Shown here: piece after piece, positions 1 to 4,985 of the stretch
Position numbering within the stretch: position 1 is the first letter of the stretch
Layout of the letters: each line of letters begins with the position of its first letter
Source: Sulfurimonas sp.
Lineage (GTDB): Bacteria > Campylobacterota > Campylobacteria > Campylobacterales > Sulfurimonadaceae
Reading direction: 5' to 3'
DNA: 5,328 nucleotides
Assembly (NCBI GenBank): GCA_027083475.1
Contig: JALWON010000207.1
Coordinates: 1 to 5,328, forward strand
Program-made: the position numbers and the translations under genes
Notes under the pieces: generated by a model
Told to the model about the DNA's origin: nothing
Database searches by the model: none
What the model saw: the letters and a program-made list of their open reading frames with translations, nothing else

Positions 1-135
1 GATTTTATAGATACTACAAATATAATTGACGATTTAAGAAGTGTAAATCTACCATACCCACAATCAAATGCAGGTATAGATCCAATCGATATTATTCAAG
101 GCTTTTGGTCACGGCTGTTTCATGCTAAGGAATAA
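1..135 (+). pseudogene. 3' end of an unidentified gene, truncated by the IS
   Basis: Reading frame 1 is open from the window edge to a TAA at 133-135, giving about 44 residues of a C-terminus whose start lies outside the window. The native part ends around position 109 (residues ...DPIDIIQGFW). The last eight residues and the stop codon are supplied by the left end of the insertion sequence that begins at 110. If the IS is removed on paper, the frame continues across 1256 for nine more codons to a TAA at 1282-1284. Because no target duplication is visible, that reconstruction may not be the true original end. I do not recognise the family, and no membrane segment or motif is evident in this short piece. 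The frame could also be fortuitous, but the lack of stops and ordinary composition favour a real coding tail. Confidence 0.45.
110..128 (+). repeat. Left terminal inverted repeat of the IS (IRL)
   Basis: CACGGCTGTTTCATGCTAA is the exact reverse complement of 1237-1255. The similarity ends at the outer edge: the preceding base is T here, whereas the equivalent outer base on the right reads C on the complementary strand. This places the IS end at position 110. Confidence 0.93.
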
Positions 136-138
136 AAT

Positions 139-156
139 ATGCTTTTAATAAAGCAT
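139..156 (+). promoter_or_regulatory. Hairpin covering the transposase start codon
   Basis: ATGCTTT (139-145) and AAAGCAT (150-156) form a perfect 7-bp stem with a TAAT loop, and the second arm holds the first two bases of the transposase ATG at 155. In an mRNA that reads into the IS from outside, this structure could hide the initiation region, a known safeguard in some insertion sequences. The stem is short and AT-rich, so the effect is inferred. Confidence 0.4.
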
Positions 157-1245
157 GACAGAATATAATATACGCCAAGAGCTAAAAACATTAAAAGACA
201 AACGAAGAGGACAAGGACAGCAACATAAAATAGATGTAGTGTTGATGATTACCATAATGGCTACAATGAGTGGCTATCAAGGGTATAGAGCTATTGGAGA
301 TTTTGCCCAGAGATACAAAAATGAGATTATAGAGTATCTTGAAATTGAAAAGCGATTAGTACCATCCTTCCCAACCATACGTAGGGTATTAATGGAGATT
401 AACCATAAAAAGTTTGGAGATATTTTTACTAGATGGATGAGATTTTATATGAAGAAATCTAACTCCCAATGGATAGCAGTAGATGGTAAAGCAATAAAAG
501 GTACGAAACAAAAAGAAGAAGATAAAAAACTTGCTCACCTTGTTTCATTTTTTGCAAGTGATTCTAAAGAGATACTTATCGCTAGAAAGACAGCATCAAA
601 AAGCAATGAGATACCTTTGGTTCAAGAGATGATGGAAGAGTTTCCACTTCAAGATATGATTATTACATTAGATGCACTTCACTGCCAAACAAAGACATTA
701 AAAGCTATCAAAGATAGCGGTAATGACTATGTTGTGCAAGTTAAAGATAATCAAAAAAACTCTTAGAGCAGATAATCTTCAATACAAATATTTCTGATTC
801 TATAGACTACAACAAAATTCAAGAGCCTAATCGTAATAGATTTGAAGTTCGTGAAGTAGAAGTTTATAATGATTTTTATAATATAAATACAGATAAATTT
901 CATGGTATACAAGAGATTGTTAAAATTACTCGTTCAACTTATTGGAAAAATAGTGATAAATTTTCATTAGAAACATCTTTTTATATTTCAAGTAAAAAAA
1001 TGTCTGCTAAGGAATATAATTTTGGAATAAGAGCACACTGGTCTGTTGAATCTATGCACTATGTGAAAGATGTGACATTTGGCGAAGATGCATCTTTAAT
1101 CCGTACAGGTAATGCTCCAACGAACTTTTCAATAATAAGGAACATCGCCATGAATGTTCTAAGAAGAGAAAATTATATTAACTTTCCTCAAGCTATCCGC
1201 ATGATTGGAGGTGATATTAAAAAGCTGTGTAACCTTTTAGCATGA
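155..1245 (+). pseudogene. ISAs1-family DDE transposase, split by a -1 frameshift
   Basis: The transposase would cut and rejoin the IS ends by DDE chemistry. The N-terminal part (155-766, 203 codons) has the ISAs1-like segment GYQGYRAIGDFAQRY, then the first catalytic Asp in WIAVDGKAIKG (residue 110) and the second in IITLDALHCQ (residue 173). It ends early at TAG 764-766. The C-terminal part continues in the -1 frame, open from about 727 and joined at 754-760, to TGA 1243-1245. It carries RAHWSVES with the probable catalytic Glu (about residue 299 of the fusion) and the family-typical DVTFGEDASLIRTGNAP. A joined product would be about 363 residues, close to full length for the family. The break lies at an A7C run reading A_AAA_AAC in the zero frame, a classical -1 slippery heptamer. 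It may therefore be programmed or slippage-rescued, or simply a lost A. ATG 155 is chosen although it has only a weak ribosome site. Confidence 0.85.
754..760 (+). other. A_AAA_AAC slippery site / A7 run at the transposase frameshift
   Basis: The codons CAA AAA AAC at 752-760 precede TCT and TAG. A tandem -1 slip turns them into AAA AAA followed by CTC TTA GAG, giving ...NQKKLLEQ... and entering the frame that encodes the rest of the transposase. The zero-frame stop follows six bases later. I see no strong hairpin just downstream; CTCTTAGAG offers only three pairs. A one-base deletion from an original A8 run is therefore an equal explanation. Confidence 0.6.
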
Positions 1246-1255
1246 AACAGCCGTG
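1237..1255 (-). repeat. Right terminal inverted repeat of the IS (IRR)
   Basis: TTAGCATGAAACAGCCGTG matches the left repeat over all 19 bases in inverted orientation. The last codons and the TGA stop of the transposase fall inside it, so the gene runs into the element end, as is common in compact insertion sequences. Confidence 0.93.
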
Positions 1256-1296
1256 GTATCGATTCCATAGCAAATAAGAACTAAGCACTTTTGAAT

Positions 1297-1373
1297 TGGT
1301 TGCGGAAGCAAGATTTGAACTTGCGACCTTCGGGTTATGAGCTCGACGAGCTACCGAACTGCTCTATTCCGCG
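1297..1373 (-). tRNA. Initiator tRNA-fMet (CAT), 77 nt
   Basis: Read on the minus strand, the gene starts CGCGGAA at 1373 and ends CGCAACCA with encoded CCA at 1297. All arms fold: acceptor CGCGGAA/TTCCGCA, D stem GAGC/GCTC, T arm GCAAG-TTCAAAT-CTTGC. The anticodon loop CTCATAA has CAT at 34-36. The unpaired C1.A72 end is the hallmark of bacterial initiator tRNAs and separates it from elongator Met and Ile2. The 3' anticodon strand is the usual CCCGA, but the 5' strand reads TCGAG instead of TCGGG, leaving A30.C40 mismatched in the conserved GGG:CCC stack. The gene lies 65 bp downstream of the tRNA-Arg 3' fragment on the same strand, suggesting an old two-tRNA operon. No terminator is visible between it and the IS. 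Confidence 0.95.
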
Positions 1374-1438
1374 ACATTTGCAAGGTTAATTCAAGATTTT
1401 AAAAGTGAAGTAAAATTGTTGTAGTTTTTTTGTAAGTA

Positions 1439-1480
1439 TGGTGCGCCCGACACGATTCGAACGTGTGACCGCTGGTACCG
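1439..1480 (-). tRNA. 3' fragment of tRNA-Arg, attachment-site half
   Basis: The minus strand reads anticodon-loop remnant CGGT, stem strand ACCAG, variable CGGTC, T arm ACACG-TTCGAAT-CGTGT, acceptor strand CGGGCGC and ACCA. The T stem pairs perfectly. Anticodon positions 35-36 are C and G, which means an arginine (CGN) tRNA, and G37 fits. The matching 5' half (GCGCCCG acceptor, D arm, 5' anticodon strand) is absent: beyond 1481 the sequence becomes AT-rich integrase leader. A 3' part starting at the anticodon beside an integrase is the normal scar of tRNA-directed integration. It is not expected to be functional. Isoacceptor (CCG or ACG) is uncertain because position 34 lies at the break. 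Confidence 0.85.
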
Positions 1481-1481
1481 C
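1439..1481. other. Predicted att site: chromosome to the left, integrative element to the right
   Basis: The direct-repeat half (tRNA-Arg anticodon to CCA) should be identical to the end of an intact tRNA-Arg at the other end of the element. Since the fragment's 3' end points left, chromosomal DNA lies below 1439 and element DNA above about 1481. The integrase gene begins about 160 bp inside the element. The crossover is probably in the anticodon region, but the second copy needed to set the exact core is outside the window. Confidence 0.75.
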
Positions 1482-1502
1482 AAACTTATTAGCTATTGTT
1501 TC

Positions 1503-1539
1503 TTAAAGTATCTAAACCCCTATTTTAGGTACTTCTTAA
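1503..1539. repeat. Imperfect inverted repeat in the integrase leader region
   Basis: AAGTA-T-CTAAA (1506-1516) faces TTTAG-G-TACTT (1524-1534) across a CCCCTAT loop, with one non-Watson-Crick T.G position. Pairing extends further outward if one base is bulged. It lies between the att site and the integrase promoter, where recombination-protein or regulator sites are expected. Function is not shown. Confidence 0.4.
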
Positions 1540-1559
1540 TATTACAACGTTTCTATTAA

Positions 1560-1589
1560 TACTTAAAATGCTATAATAACTACTTAAAA
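1560..1589 (+). repeat. Two TACTTAAAA direct repeats flanking the -10 box
   Basis: TACTTAAAA occurs at 1560-1568 and 1581-1589. The repeats are exactly 21 bp apart, about two helical turns, so they present the same DNA face, and the -10 box lies between them. Related sequences occur at 1530-1539 (TACTTCTTAA) and, inverted, at 1503-1510. Such phased repeats could be operator or arm-type sites controlling integrase transcription, though AT-rich DNA makes chance matches easier. Confidence 0.4.
1569..1577 (+). promoter_or_regulatory. Integrase promoter, extended -10
   Basis: TGCTATAAT combines a perfect TATAAT at 1572-1577 with the TGn extension. No good -35 is seen at the usual distance (GTTTCT is the best placed), which is normal for Campylobacterota sigma-70 promoters. 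Transcription would start near 1584, leaving a leader of about 60 nt before ATG 1644 that contains the GGGGTATA repeats and the G8 run. Confidence 0.6.
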
Positions 1590-1613
1590 AAGTGGGGTAT
1601 AAAGTGGGGTATA
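1590..1613 (+). repeat. Tandem 12-bp repeat AAGTGGGGTATA x2 before the integrase
   Basis: Two exact copies of AAGTGGGGTATA stand head to tail at 1590-1601 and 1602-1613, just downstream of the expected transcription start. The G4 cores stand out from the AT-rich surroundings. Short direct repeats next to att and int are typical of integrase arm-type binding sites, and binding here would also repress int. An inverted TGGGGTAT lies at 3922-3929. The role is inferred. Confidence 0.55.
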
Positions 1614-1630
1614 GAATTGAATGTTATTTT

Positions 1631-1640
1631 GGGGGGGGAG
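1631..1640 (+). promoter_or_regulatory. G8 tract and ribosome binding region of the integrase
   Basis: Eight consecutive G followed by AG ends three bases before ATG 1644. GGAG and the G run can pair with the 16S tail, which makes ATG 1644 the likely start. A run of eight G in such AT-rich DNA is the kind of tract that changes length by slipped-strand mispairing in Campylobacterota. Length change would alter ribosome-site spacing, or the frame of the upstream starts at 1617 (TTG) and 1621 (ATG). Confidence 0.6.
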
Positions 1641-1643
1641 ATT

Positions 1644-2780
1644 ATGTCTGCTGTTCCTAAAGAATTTATAAATACAGTTGTTGAGTTAAAAGGCTTAAAA
1701 GCTAACAAGGACTACACAAAGTTTCATTATAGATTTAAGAGTAATGGTAAAGAATACTATAAAACTATTGACTATAATAACAAGGCATGGACGACAGCAG
1801 TAAGAAAACGAGAAGCAAGAAGAGAAGCGGAGCTATACAAAGAAAATAAGCTTACAGAAATAGAAAACCCATTTAACCCTGACACAAACCTCAACTTTAT
1901 AGCTGAACAATATTTTGAGAATAAATGTACACCCTCTCAATGGACAACAGCACGAATAAGATTATATGAGCTTTACATAAAACCGCACATAGGTACTAAA
2001 AAAGTTAGTAAAATCATAGAGAATGATATTAACAAGATTAGAAAATCTATGGAAACTAAAGGCTACAGTAAGCAGAATGAAAACGGGTGTTCTATTAGAA
2101 GCATAGAAAAAGTACTTCTCCAAACACTAAAGCCTATTTTAGAATATGCAGATAGTAACGGAGCATTAACGAAGAGAGTTCCACCTATTACAATTCCCAA
2201 CAGAAAAAAGAAGCAAAAGAAGATAGTAACAAATGGAACGGAAAAAATATCTCTCCTCTATAACGCTATACAAGCAAGATATAAAAATGACCCATTTTAT
2301 AGAGCCTTATTCATGTTTGCACTATTCGGTAGAAGATGGAACGAGATAGCGTCTTTAGAGTGGTGCGACATAGAACTCGATAGTAATAAGTACACTATAC
2401 GTTCCATTAACAACAAAGTAAGCATTGACCAAACTTACGACTTACCAATAGTCATTAAAGCCCCTCTCCTTGAAATACAAGACACAAAAGGGATAGTATT
2501 TAAATCTCCTATTACTGGCTATAAATTACACTCTCCTAGAAAGCAACTTATGAAAATAAAAGAAGATACAAAGATAGAAGAACTCACAATGCACTACTTT
2601 AGGCACATATTAGTAACAGCTTTAGGAGAAACGGGAACAACGGCAACAGTTTTGAGTGCGTCTTTAGGGCATACAAAAGCCGAAACAGTGGACGAATATT
2701 ATCGTACTATTAACCATTTAAAAGGCTCACAAGACGCTAATAAGCAGTTAGAAAATATAATAAATGTTGAGGTAATATAA
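1644..2780 (+). CDS. Tyrosine recombinase (site-specific integrase)
   Basis: This 378-residue phage-type integrase should insert and excise the element at the tRNA-Arg site 160 bp upstream. The N-terminal part (about 1-70) is basic and fits an arm-binding region. A SAM-like core-binding domain follows at about 80-140 (NFIAEQYFENKC...). The catalytic domain (about 200-370) shows Arg in FGRRWNEIASLEW (R231), the HxxR box in MHYFRH (H317, R320), the His of SLGHTKAET (H343) and the nucleophile in VDEYYRT (Y352, less likely Y353). The full catalytic set and normal length suggest an active enzyme. ATG 1644 is preferred because a G-rich ribosome site precedes it; a TTG at 1617 would add nine residues translated across the G8 run. 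Its stop overlaps the next start by one base (TAATG), so the two proteins are probably made together. Expression comes from the extended -10 at 1569-1577. Confidence 0.95.
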   Translation: MSAVPKEFINTVVELKGLKANKDYTKFHYRFKSNGKEYYKTIDYNNKAWTTAVRKREARREAELYKENKLTEIENPFNPDTNLNFIAEQYFENKCTPSQWTTARIRLYELYIKPHIGTKKVSKIIENDINKIRKSMETKGYSKQNENGCSIRSIEKVLLQTLKPILEYADSNGALTKRVPPITIPNRKKKQKKIVTNGTEKISLLYNAIQARYKNDPFYRALFMFALFGRRWNEIASLEWCDIELDSNKYTIRSINNKVSIDQTYDLPIVIKAPLLEIQDTKGIVFKSPITGYKLHSPRKQLMKIKEDTKIEELTMHYFRHILVTALGETGTTATVLSASLGHTKAETVDEYYRTINHLKGSQDANKQLENIINVEVI

Positions 2781-3829
2781 TGGCAAGACCTAGTAAAAAG
2801 ACAATAGAACTTAGAAAACAAATTACAGATTTAGAAGTTTATAAACGAGATAATGAAGTATATACAAATTTAGAGAGTTCTTTTTTACAAAACAATAAAT
2901 ATGGAATAGCATATTATTTTACTCTTGAATGTTTTTTTAGAAATCCCAACAAAGGAAATGGAAATATTGTAGCCGATATTATTGAAGATGGGAGAAAAAA
3001 CATATTGAGACAACAAGCATTGTATATTTCACTGAACAGCATAAATATAAATATTGCAGAGTATTTTATACAATTAAAAATGTCCACATTTGACGAATTT
3101 TTGTATAAAAATGTAAATAAAGAATATTTTGTTGAGCATGAATTAGAAATAAATGTATTAAAAAATGCACTAAGTGAAGAAAGACTTAATTATTTTTATG
3201 AAGAATTATTGAGTTTTAACTTAGATGAAATAATGGAAGCTGACAGACTAGAATTTCCTTTGACAGACAAAGAAAAAGAAGATATTATAAATTCATTAAA
3301 TGAAGCTGGCTGGAAATCTGACAAAACAATTGTTCATTATTCTACTTTACCGCACGAAATAGAAAGCATTTTAAATGATAACAGAAATAAAAGGATTTAT
3401 GCCGAACTTGACTTAACTAAACCACTTGATGAAATAATCGACTATGTAACAATGCTAAAAAATGATTTTGACAGCAACCCTGATGATTTTAAAAATGCTC
3501 ATGAACTATTAGGAGAGGAACATGAGGTATTTAGTTGTAATTTAAATAGGTGTAGCATCTACAAAGACACAAAAAGCCCAAAACCAATAAGCGGAAGATT
3601 AGCAGATGTGCTTTTCATATACGACTGTAAAAAAGTGAATGAGCTTTTAGGAGCTGATATACTAACTAATGATTATATTACTGGAGAAATAAATCGCTAC
3701 TGGCAAAAAGTCAAAAATATTTCTCCTGATGGTTTCCACTCATTAGAAGAATATTATGCAATAGCAAAAGAGTACATAGATGAGCAAAGATACAAAGATT
3801 ATTTAACTGGAATAAAACATACTCTCTAA
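2780..3829 (+). CDS. Integrase-coupled protein of unknown function, 349 aa
   Basis: The ATG shares its A with the integrase stop (TAATG), and GAGG at 2769-2772 serves as ribosome site, so translational coupling to the integrase is likely. I cannot assign a family. The protein is soluble-looking, without signal peptide or membrane segment. It begins with a short basic MARPSKK stretch and is mostly predicted helix, rich in Lys, Glu and Asn. A conserved-looking AELDLTKPLDEIIDYVTMLK segment lies at 208-227. The C-terminal part (about 270-345) has RLADVLFIYDCKK and ITGEINRYWQKVKN, then a helical EYYAIAKEYIDEQRYKDYL, which could be a small helical DNA-binding region. From memory, genes placed directly behind integrases in proteobacterial islands often encode such proteins with a DL..P...I motif, but I cannot confirm homology. 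Possible roles are recombination accessory factor, regulator or element-encoded defence protein; none is shown. Confidence 0.85.
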   Translation: MARPSKKTIELRKQITDLEVYKRDNEVYTNLESSFLQNNKYGIAYYFTLECFFRNPNKGNGNIVADIIEDGRKNILRQQALYISLNSININIAEYFIQLKMSTFDEFLYKNVNKEYFVEHELEINVLKNALSEERLNYFYEELLSFNLDEIMEADRLEFPLTDKEKEDIINSLNEAGWKSDKTIVHYSTLPHEIESILNDNRNKRIYAELDLTKPLDEIIDYVTMLKNDFDSNPDDFKNAHELLGEEHEVFSCNLNRCSIYKDTKSPKPISGRLADVLFIYDCKKVNELLGADILTNDYITGEINRYWQKVKNISPDGFHSLEEYYAIAKEYIDEQRYKDYLTGIKHTL

Positions 3830-3999
3830 AATCTCTTTATAATAACCCCCTTTATTTACATGGATTGAAGTAATCCCATTTATTGCATAGTCATTAAATA
3901 CATATTGTTAAAACTTCAAAAATACCCCATAATTCCCTTAACGATTTCGTAAATTCAAACAAGCCTTTGAGAAAGCTAATCAAAGCACGGGAGTACTTT
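3830..3999. promoter_or_regulatory. Intergenic control region before the xis-like operon
   Basis: This 170-bp non-coding stretch separates the two operons and should hold the promoter of the second. I see a short inverted repeat GGATT-gaagt-AATCC (3862-3876), a near-palindrome TTAACGATTTCGTAAA (3938-3953), and TGGGGTAT on the minus strand (3922-3929) matching the repeats before int. TTGCAT at 3883 with the AT-rich stretch near 3906-3912 is only a weak promoter match. No convincing terminator (GC stem plus T run) follows the upstream gene. Confidence 0.4.
3938..3953. promoter_or_regulatory. Near-palindrome upstream of the xis-like gene, possible operator
   Basis: TTAACGATTTCGTAAA has perfect ACGA/TCGT arms around a TT centre, and pairing resumes outside a single A.A mismatch. 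It lies about 50 bp before the start of a small DNA-binding protein gene, a normal place for a self-regulated operator. Which protein binds it cannot be read from the sequence. Confidence 0.35.
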
Positions 4000-4206
4000 A
4001 TGAGTATTTTATCAAGATGGCTCACGCCTGATGATGTAGCAAAACCAACAAATGAGGGTGGCTATGCAATAGCTAAACAAACCCAAGCAACTATGAGAAT
4101 GAAAGGGCAGATACCCTACTCTAAGTTAAGCAGTAGATTTATCCGTTACGATAGATTAGAGCTTGATAAGTGGCTGGAGAGTCATGCAGTGGTAAAGGTA
4201 GCCTAA
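4000..4206 (+). CDS. Excisionase/AlpA-like small DNA-binding protein
   Basis: The 68-residue product has the plan of the MerR-type winged-helix proteins that act as excisionases (Xis) or AlpA activators. WLTPDDVAKP (about 7-16) starts the first helix and TQATMRMKGQIPYSKL (28-43) covers the recognition helix and turn. SRFIRYDRLELDKWLES (45-61) gives the typical strand and closing helix with Trp. Such proteins bend DNA at att sites to favour excision or control int transcription. ATG 4000 is preferred to TTG 3967 because GGGAG at 3989-3993 stands six bases before it and the protein then begins right at the domain. Its stop overlaps the next start (TAATG at 4204-4208), marking the head of an operon. 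Excisionase versus transcriptional activator cannot be decided from sequence. Confidence 0.8.
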   Translation: MSILSRWLTPDDVAKPTNEGGYAIAKQTQATMRMKGQIPYSKLSSRFIRYDRLELDKWLESHAVVKVA

Positions 4207-4985
4207 TGAAAACAATCGACCTAATAACACTACATGGTAAAGATTTAATCATAGATATTTCAAATTTAATTAGCGATGAGGTGCTTTATGTGAATGCAAC
4301 CCATTTAGCAAAACAATTCGGAAAAGATAGAAGACAGCTTGAAAAGTTTTTTAAGACTCAAAACTTTTTAGAGTATGAAAAAGCACTTTTTAAAGTCATA
4401 CAAAAGGGGGACTTTAAAACTAATGAAAAAGGCTTAAAATTTTCAAAAAAAGGAAGATATGGAGGAACATATTTACATAGTGATATTGTAATTTTTTTCC
4501 TAAGATGGCTTAATGTAGAGTTTGCGGTTAAATGCGACATGTACATAAGGCAAAAACTCCAAGAGGTACATAACGATAAGCTTGTAGCAGATGCAACAGC
4601 TAAAGCAAATAAAGCTAATGAAGTATGGTTACTTATGAGAGCCGAAGCGGTAGAGACACGAAATAATCTCACTGATGCAATAAAAGAGTTTTGTGAGTAT
4701 GCAGAGGAACAAAGAGCCGAAACCTACAAAGCCAATCAATGCCCCTACTACATCAAGCTTACAAACTTAGTCTATAAATCTTTAGGACTCAAAAAGCCAA
4801 AAGGTGCAAAAGTTGCAAGAGATATTTTTAGCGGTGCAATAGTTGCAAAAGTAGAGTACATCGAAGAGATGCTTATAAACCTACTAAGAGATGCAATAGC
4901 ATACGGTGCAGAGTATCATGAAGCATTTAAGAGCATTAAAGAGTCAATCAACTATGAAGCTGGTTTGCTTGATAAGGTGGCATAA
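4206..4985 (+). CDS. KilA-N domain protein, phage-type regulator
   Basis: The 259-residue product has a KilA-N domain at about 22-118: VLYVNATHLAKQFGKDRRQLEKFF at the start, then RYGGTYLHSDIVIFFLRWLNVEFAVKC, matching the family's GGT-x-x-H and RWL...FA signature. KilA-N is a DNA-binding module found in phages, satellites and large DNA viruses, often in antirepressor-like or early regulatory proteins. An Ala/Lys-rich helical linker (about 120-150) leads to a C-terminal domain (about 155-259, with NQCPYYIKLTNLVYKSLGLKKP) that I cannot name; it may bind a partner. ATG 4206 overlaps the previous stop, and AAGG at 4195-4198 is the ribosome site; the longer in-frame GTG at 4170 is unlikely. The next gene begins directly after its stop. 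The molecular role, repressor, antirepressor or other, is open. Confidence 0.88.
   Translation: MKTIDLITLHGKDLIIDISNLISDEVLYVNATHLAKQFGKDRRQLEKFFKTQNFLEYEKALFKVIQKGDFKTNEKGLKFSKKGRYGGTYLHSDIVIFFLRWLNVEFAVKCDMYIRQKLQEVHNDKLVADATAKANKANEVWLLMRAEAVETRNNLTDAIKEFCEYAEEQRAETYKANQCPYYIKLTNLVYKSLGLKKPKGAKVARDIFSGAIVAKVEYIEEMLINLLRDAIAYGAEYHEAFKSIKESINYEAGLLDKVA

Larger units (their letters stand above)
110..1255 (+). mobile_element. ISAs1-family insertion sequence, 1146 bp
   Basis: The element is bounded by perfect 19-bp inverted repeats (CACGGCTGTTTCATGCTAA at 110-128 and its reverse complement at 1237-1255). It carries a single transposase gene in two frames that nearly fills it; the gene's stop codon at 1243-1245 lies inside the right repeat. 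The protein resembles ISAs1-family transposases, and the length is a little below the roughly 1.2-1.5 kb I recall for that family. No direct target repeat of about 8 bp is seen: the left flank ends CTTTTGGT and the right flank begins GTATCGAT. The element lies on the chromosomal side of the att junction, so it is not cargo of the integrative element to its right. Boundaries are well supported; the family name is from recognition, not a search. Confidence 0.9.

Noticed and set aside
1000..1245. Separate 81-codon gene starting at ATG 1000
   Set aside because: The frame is open far upstream of that ATG and encodes the C-terminal third of the transposase; it is the second half of the frameshifted gene, not an independent one.
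85..1263. ATCGAT on both sides of the IS as a target duplication
   Set aside because: The left copy (85-90) lies about 20 bp from the IS edge and the right copy (1258-1263) three bases from it, so they cannot be a target-site duplication of this insertion.
1439..1480. Complete second tRNA gene
   Set aside because: No 5' half that could pair with CGGGCGC or form a D arm exists in the following sequence, so it is a fragment only.
1590..1613. CRISPR or longer repeat array
   Set aside because: Only two adjacent 12-bp copies without spacers; no cas-like gene in the window.
1617..1643. TTG at 1617 as the integrase start, adding nine residues
   Set aside because: It has no good ribosome site and would be translated across the G8 run. 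ATG 1644 has a G-rich ribosome site directly before it. Kept only as an alternative in the phase-variation idea.
3967..3999. TTG at 3967 as start of the xis-like gene
   Set aside because: A good GGGAG ribosome site stands six bases before ATG 4000, and the shorter protein matches the usual small size of this family.
4170..4205. GTG at 4170 as start of the KilA-N gene
   Set aside because: The TAATG overlap at 4204-4208 with AAGG upstream gives a far better start and the normal domain spacing.
4358..4672. Open frame of 104 codons on the minus strand
   Set aside because: It lies wholly inside the KilA-N gene in antisense, has no ribosome site, and its protein is a low-complexity Ser/Leu/Ala-rich shadow, while the plus-strand frame has a clear domain.
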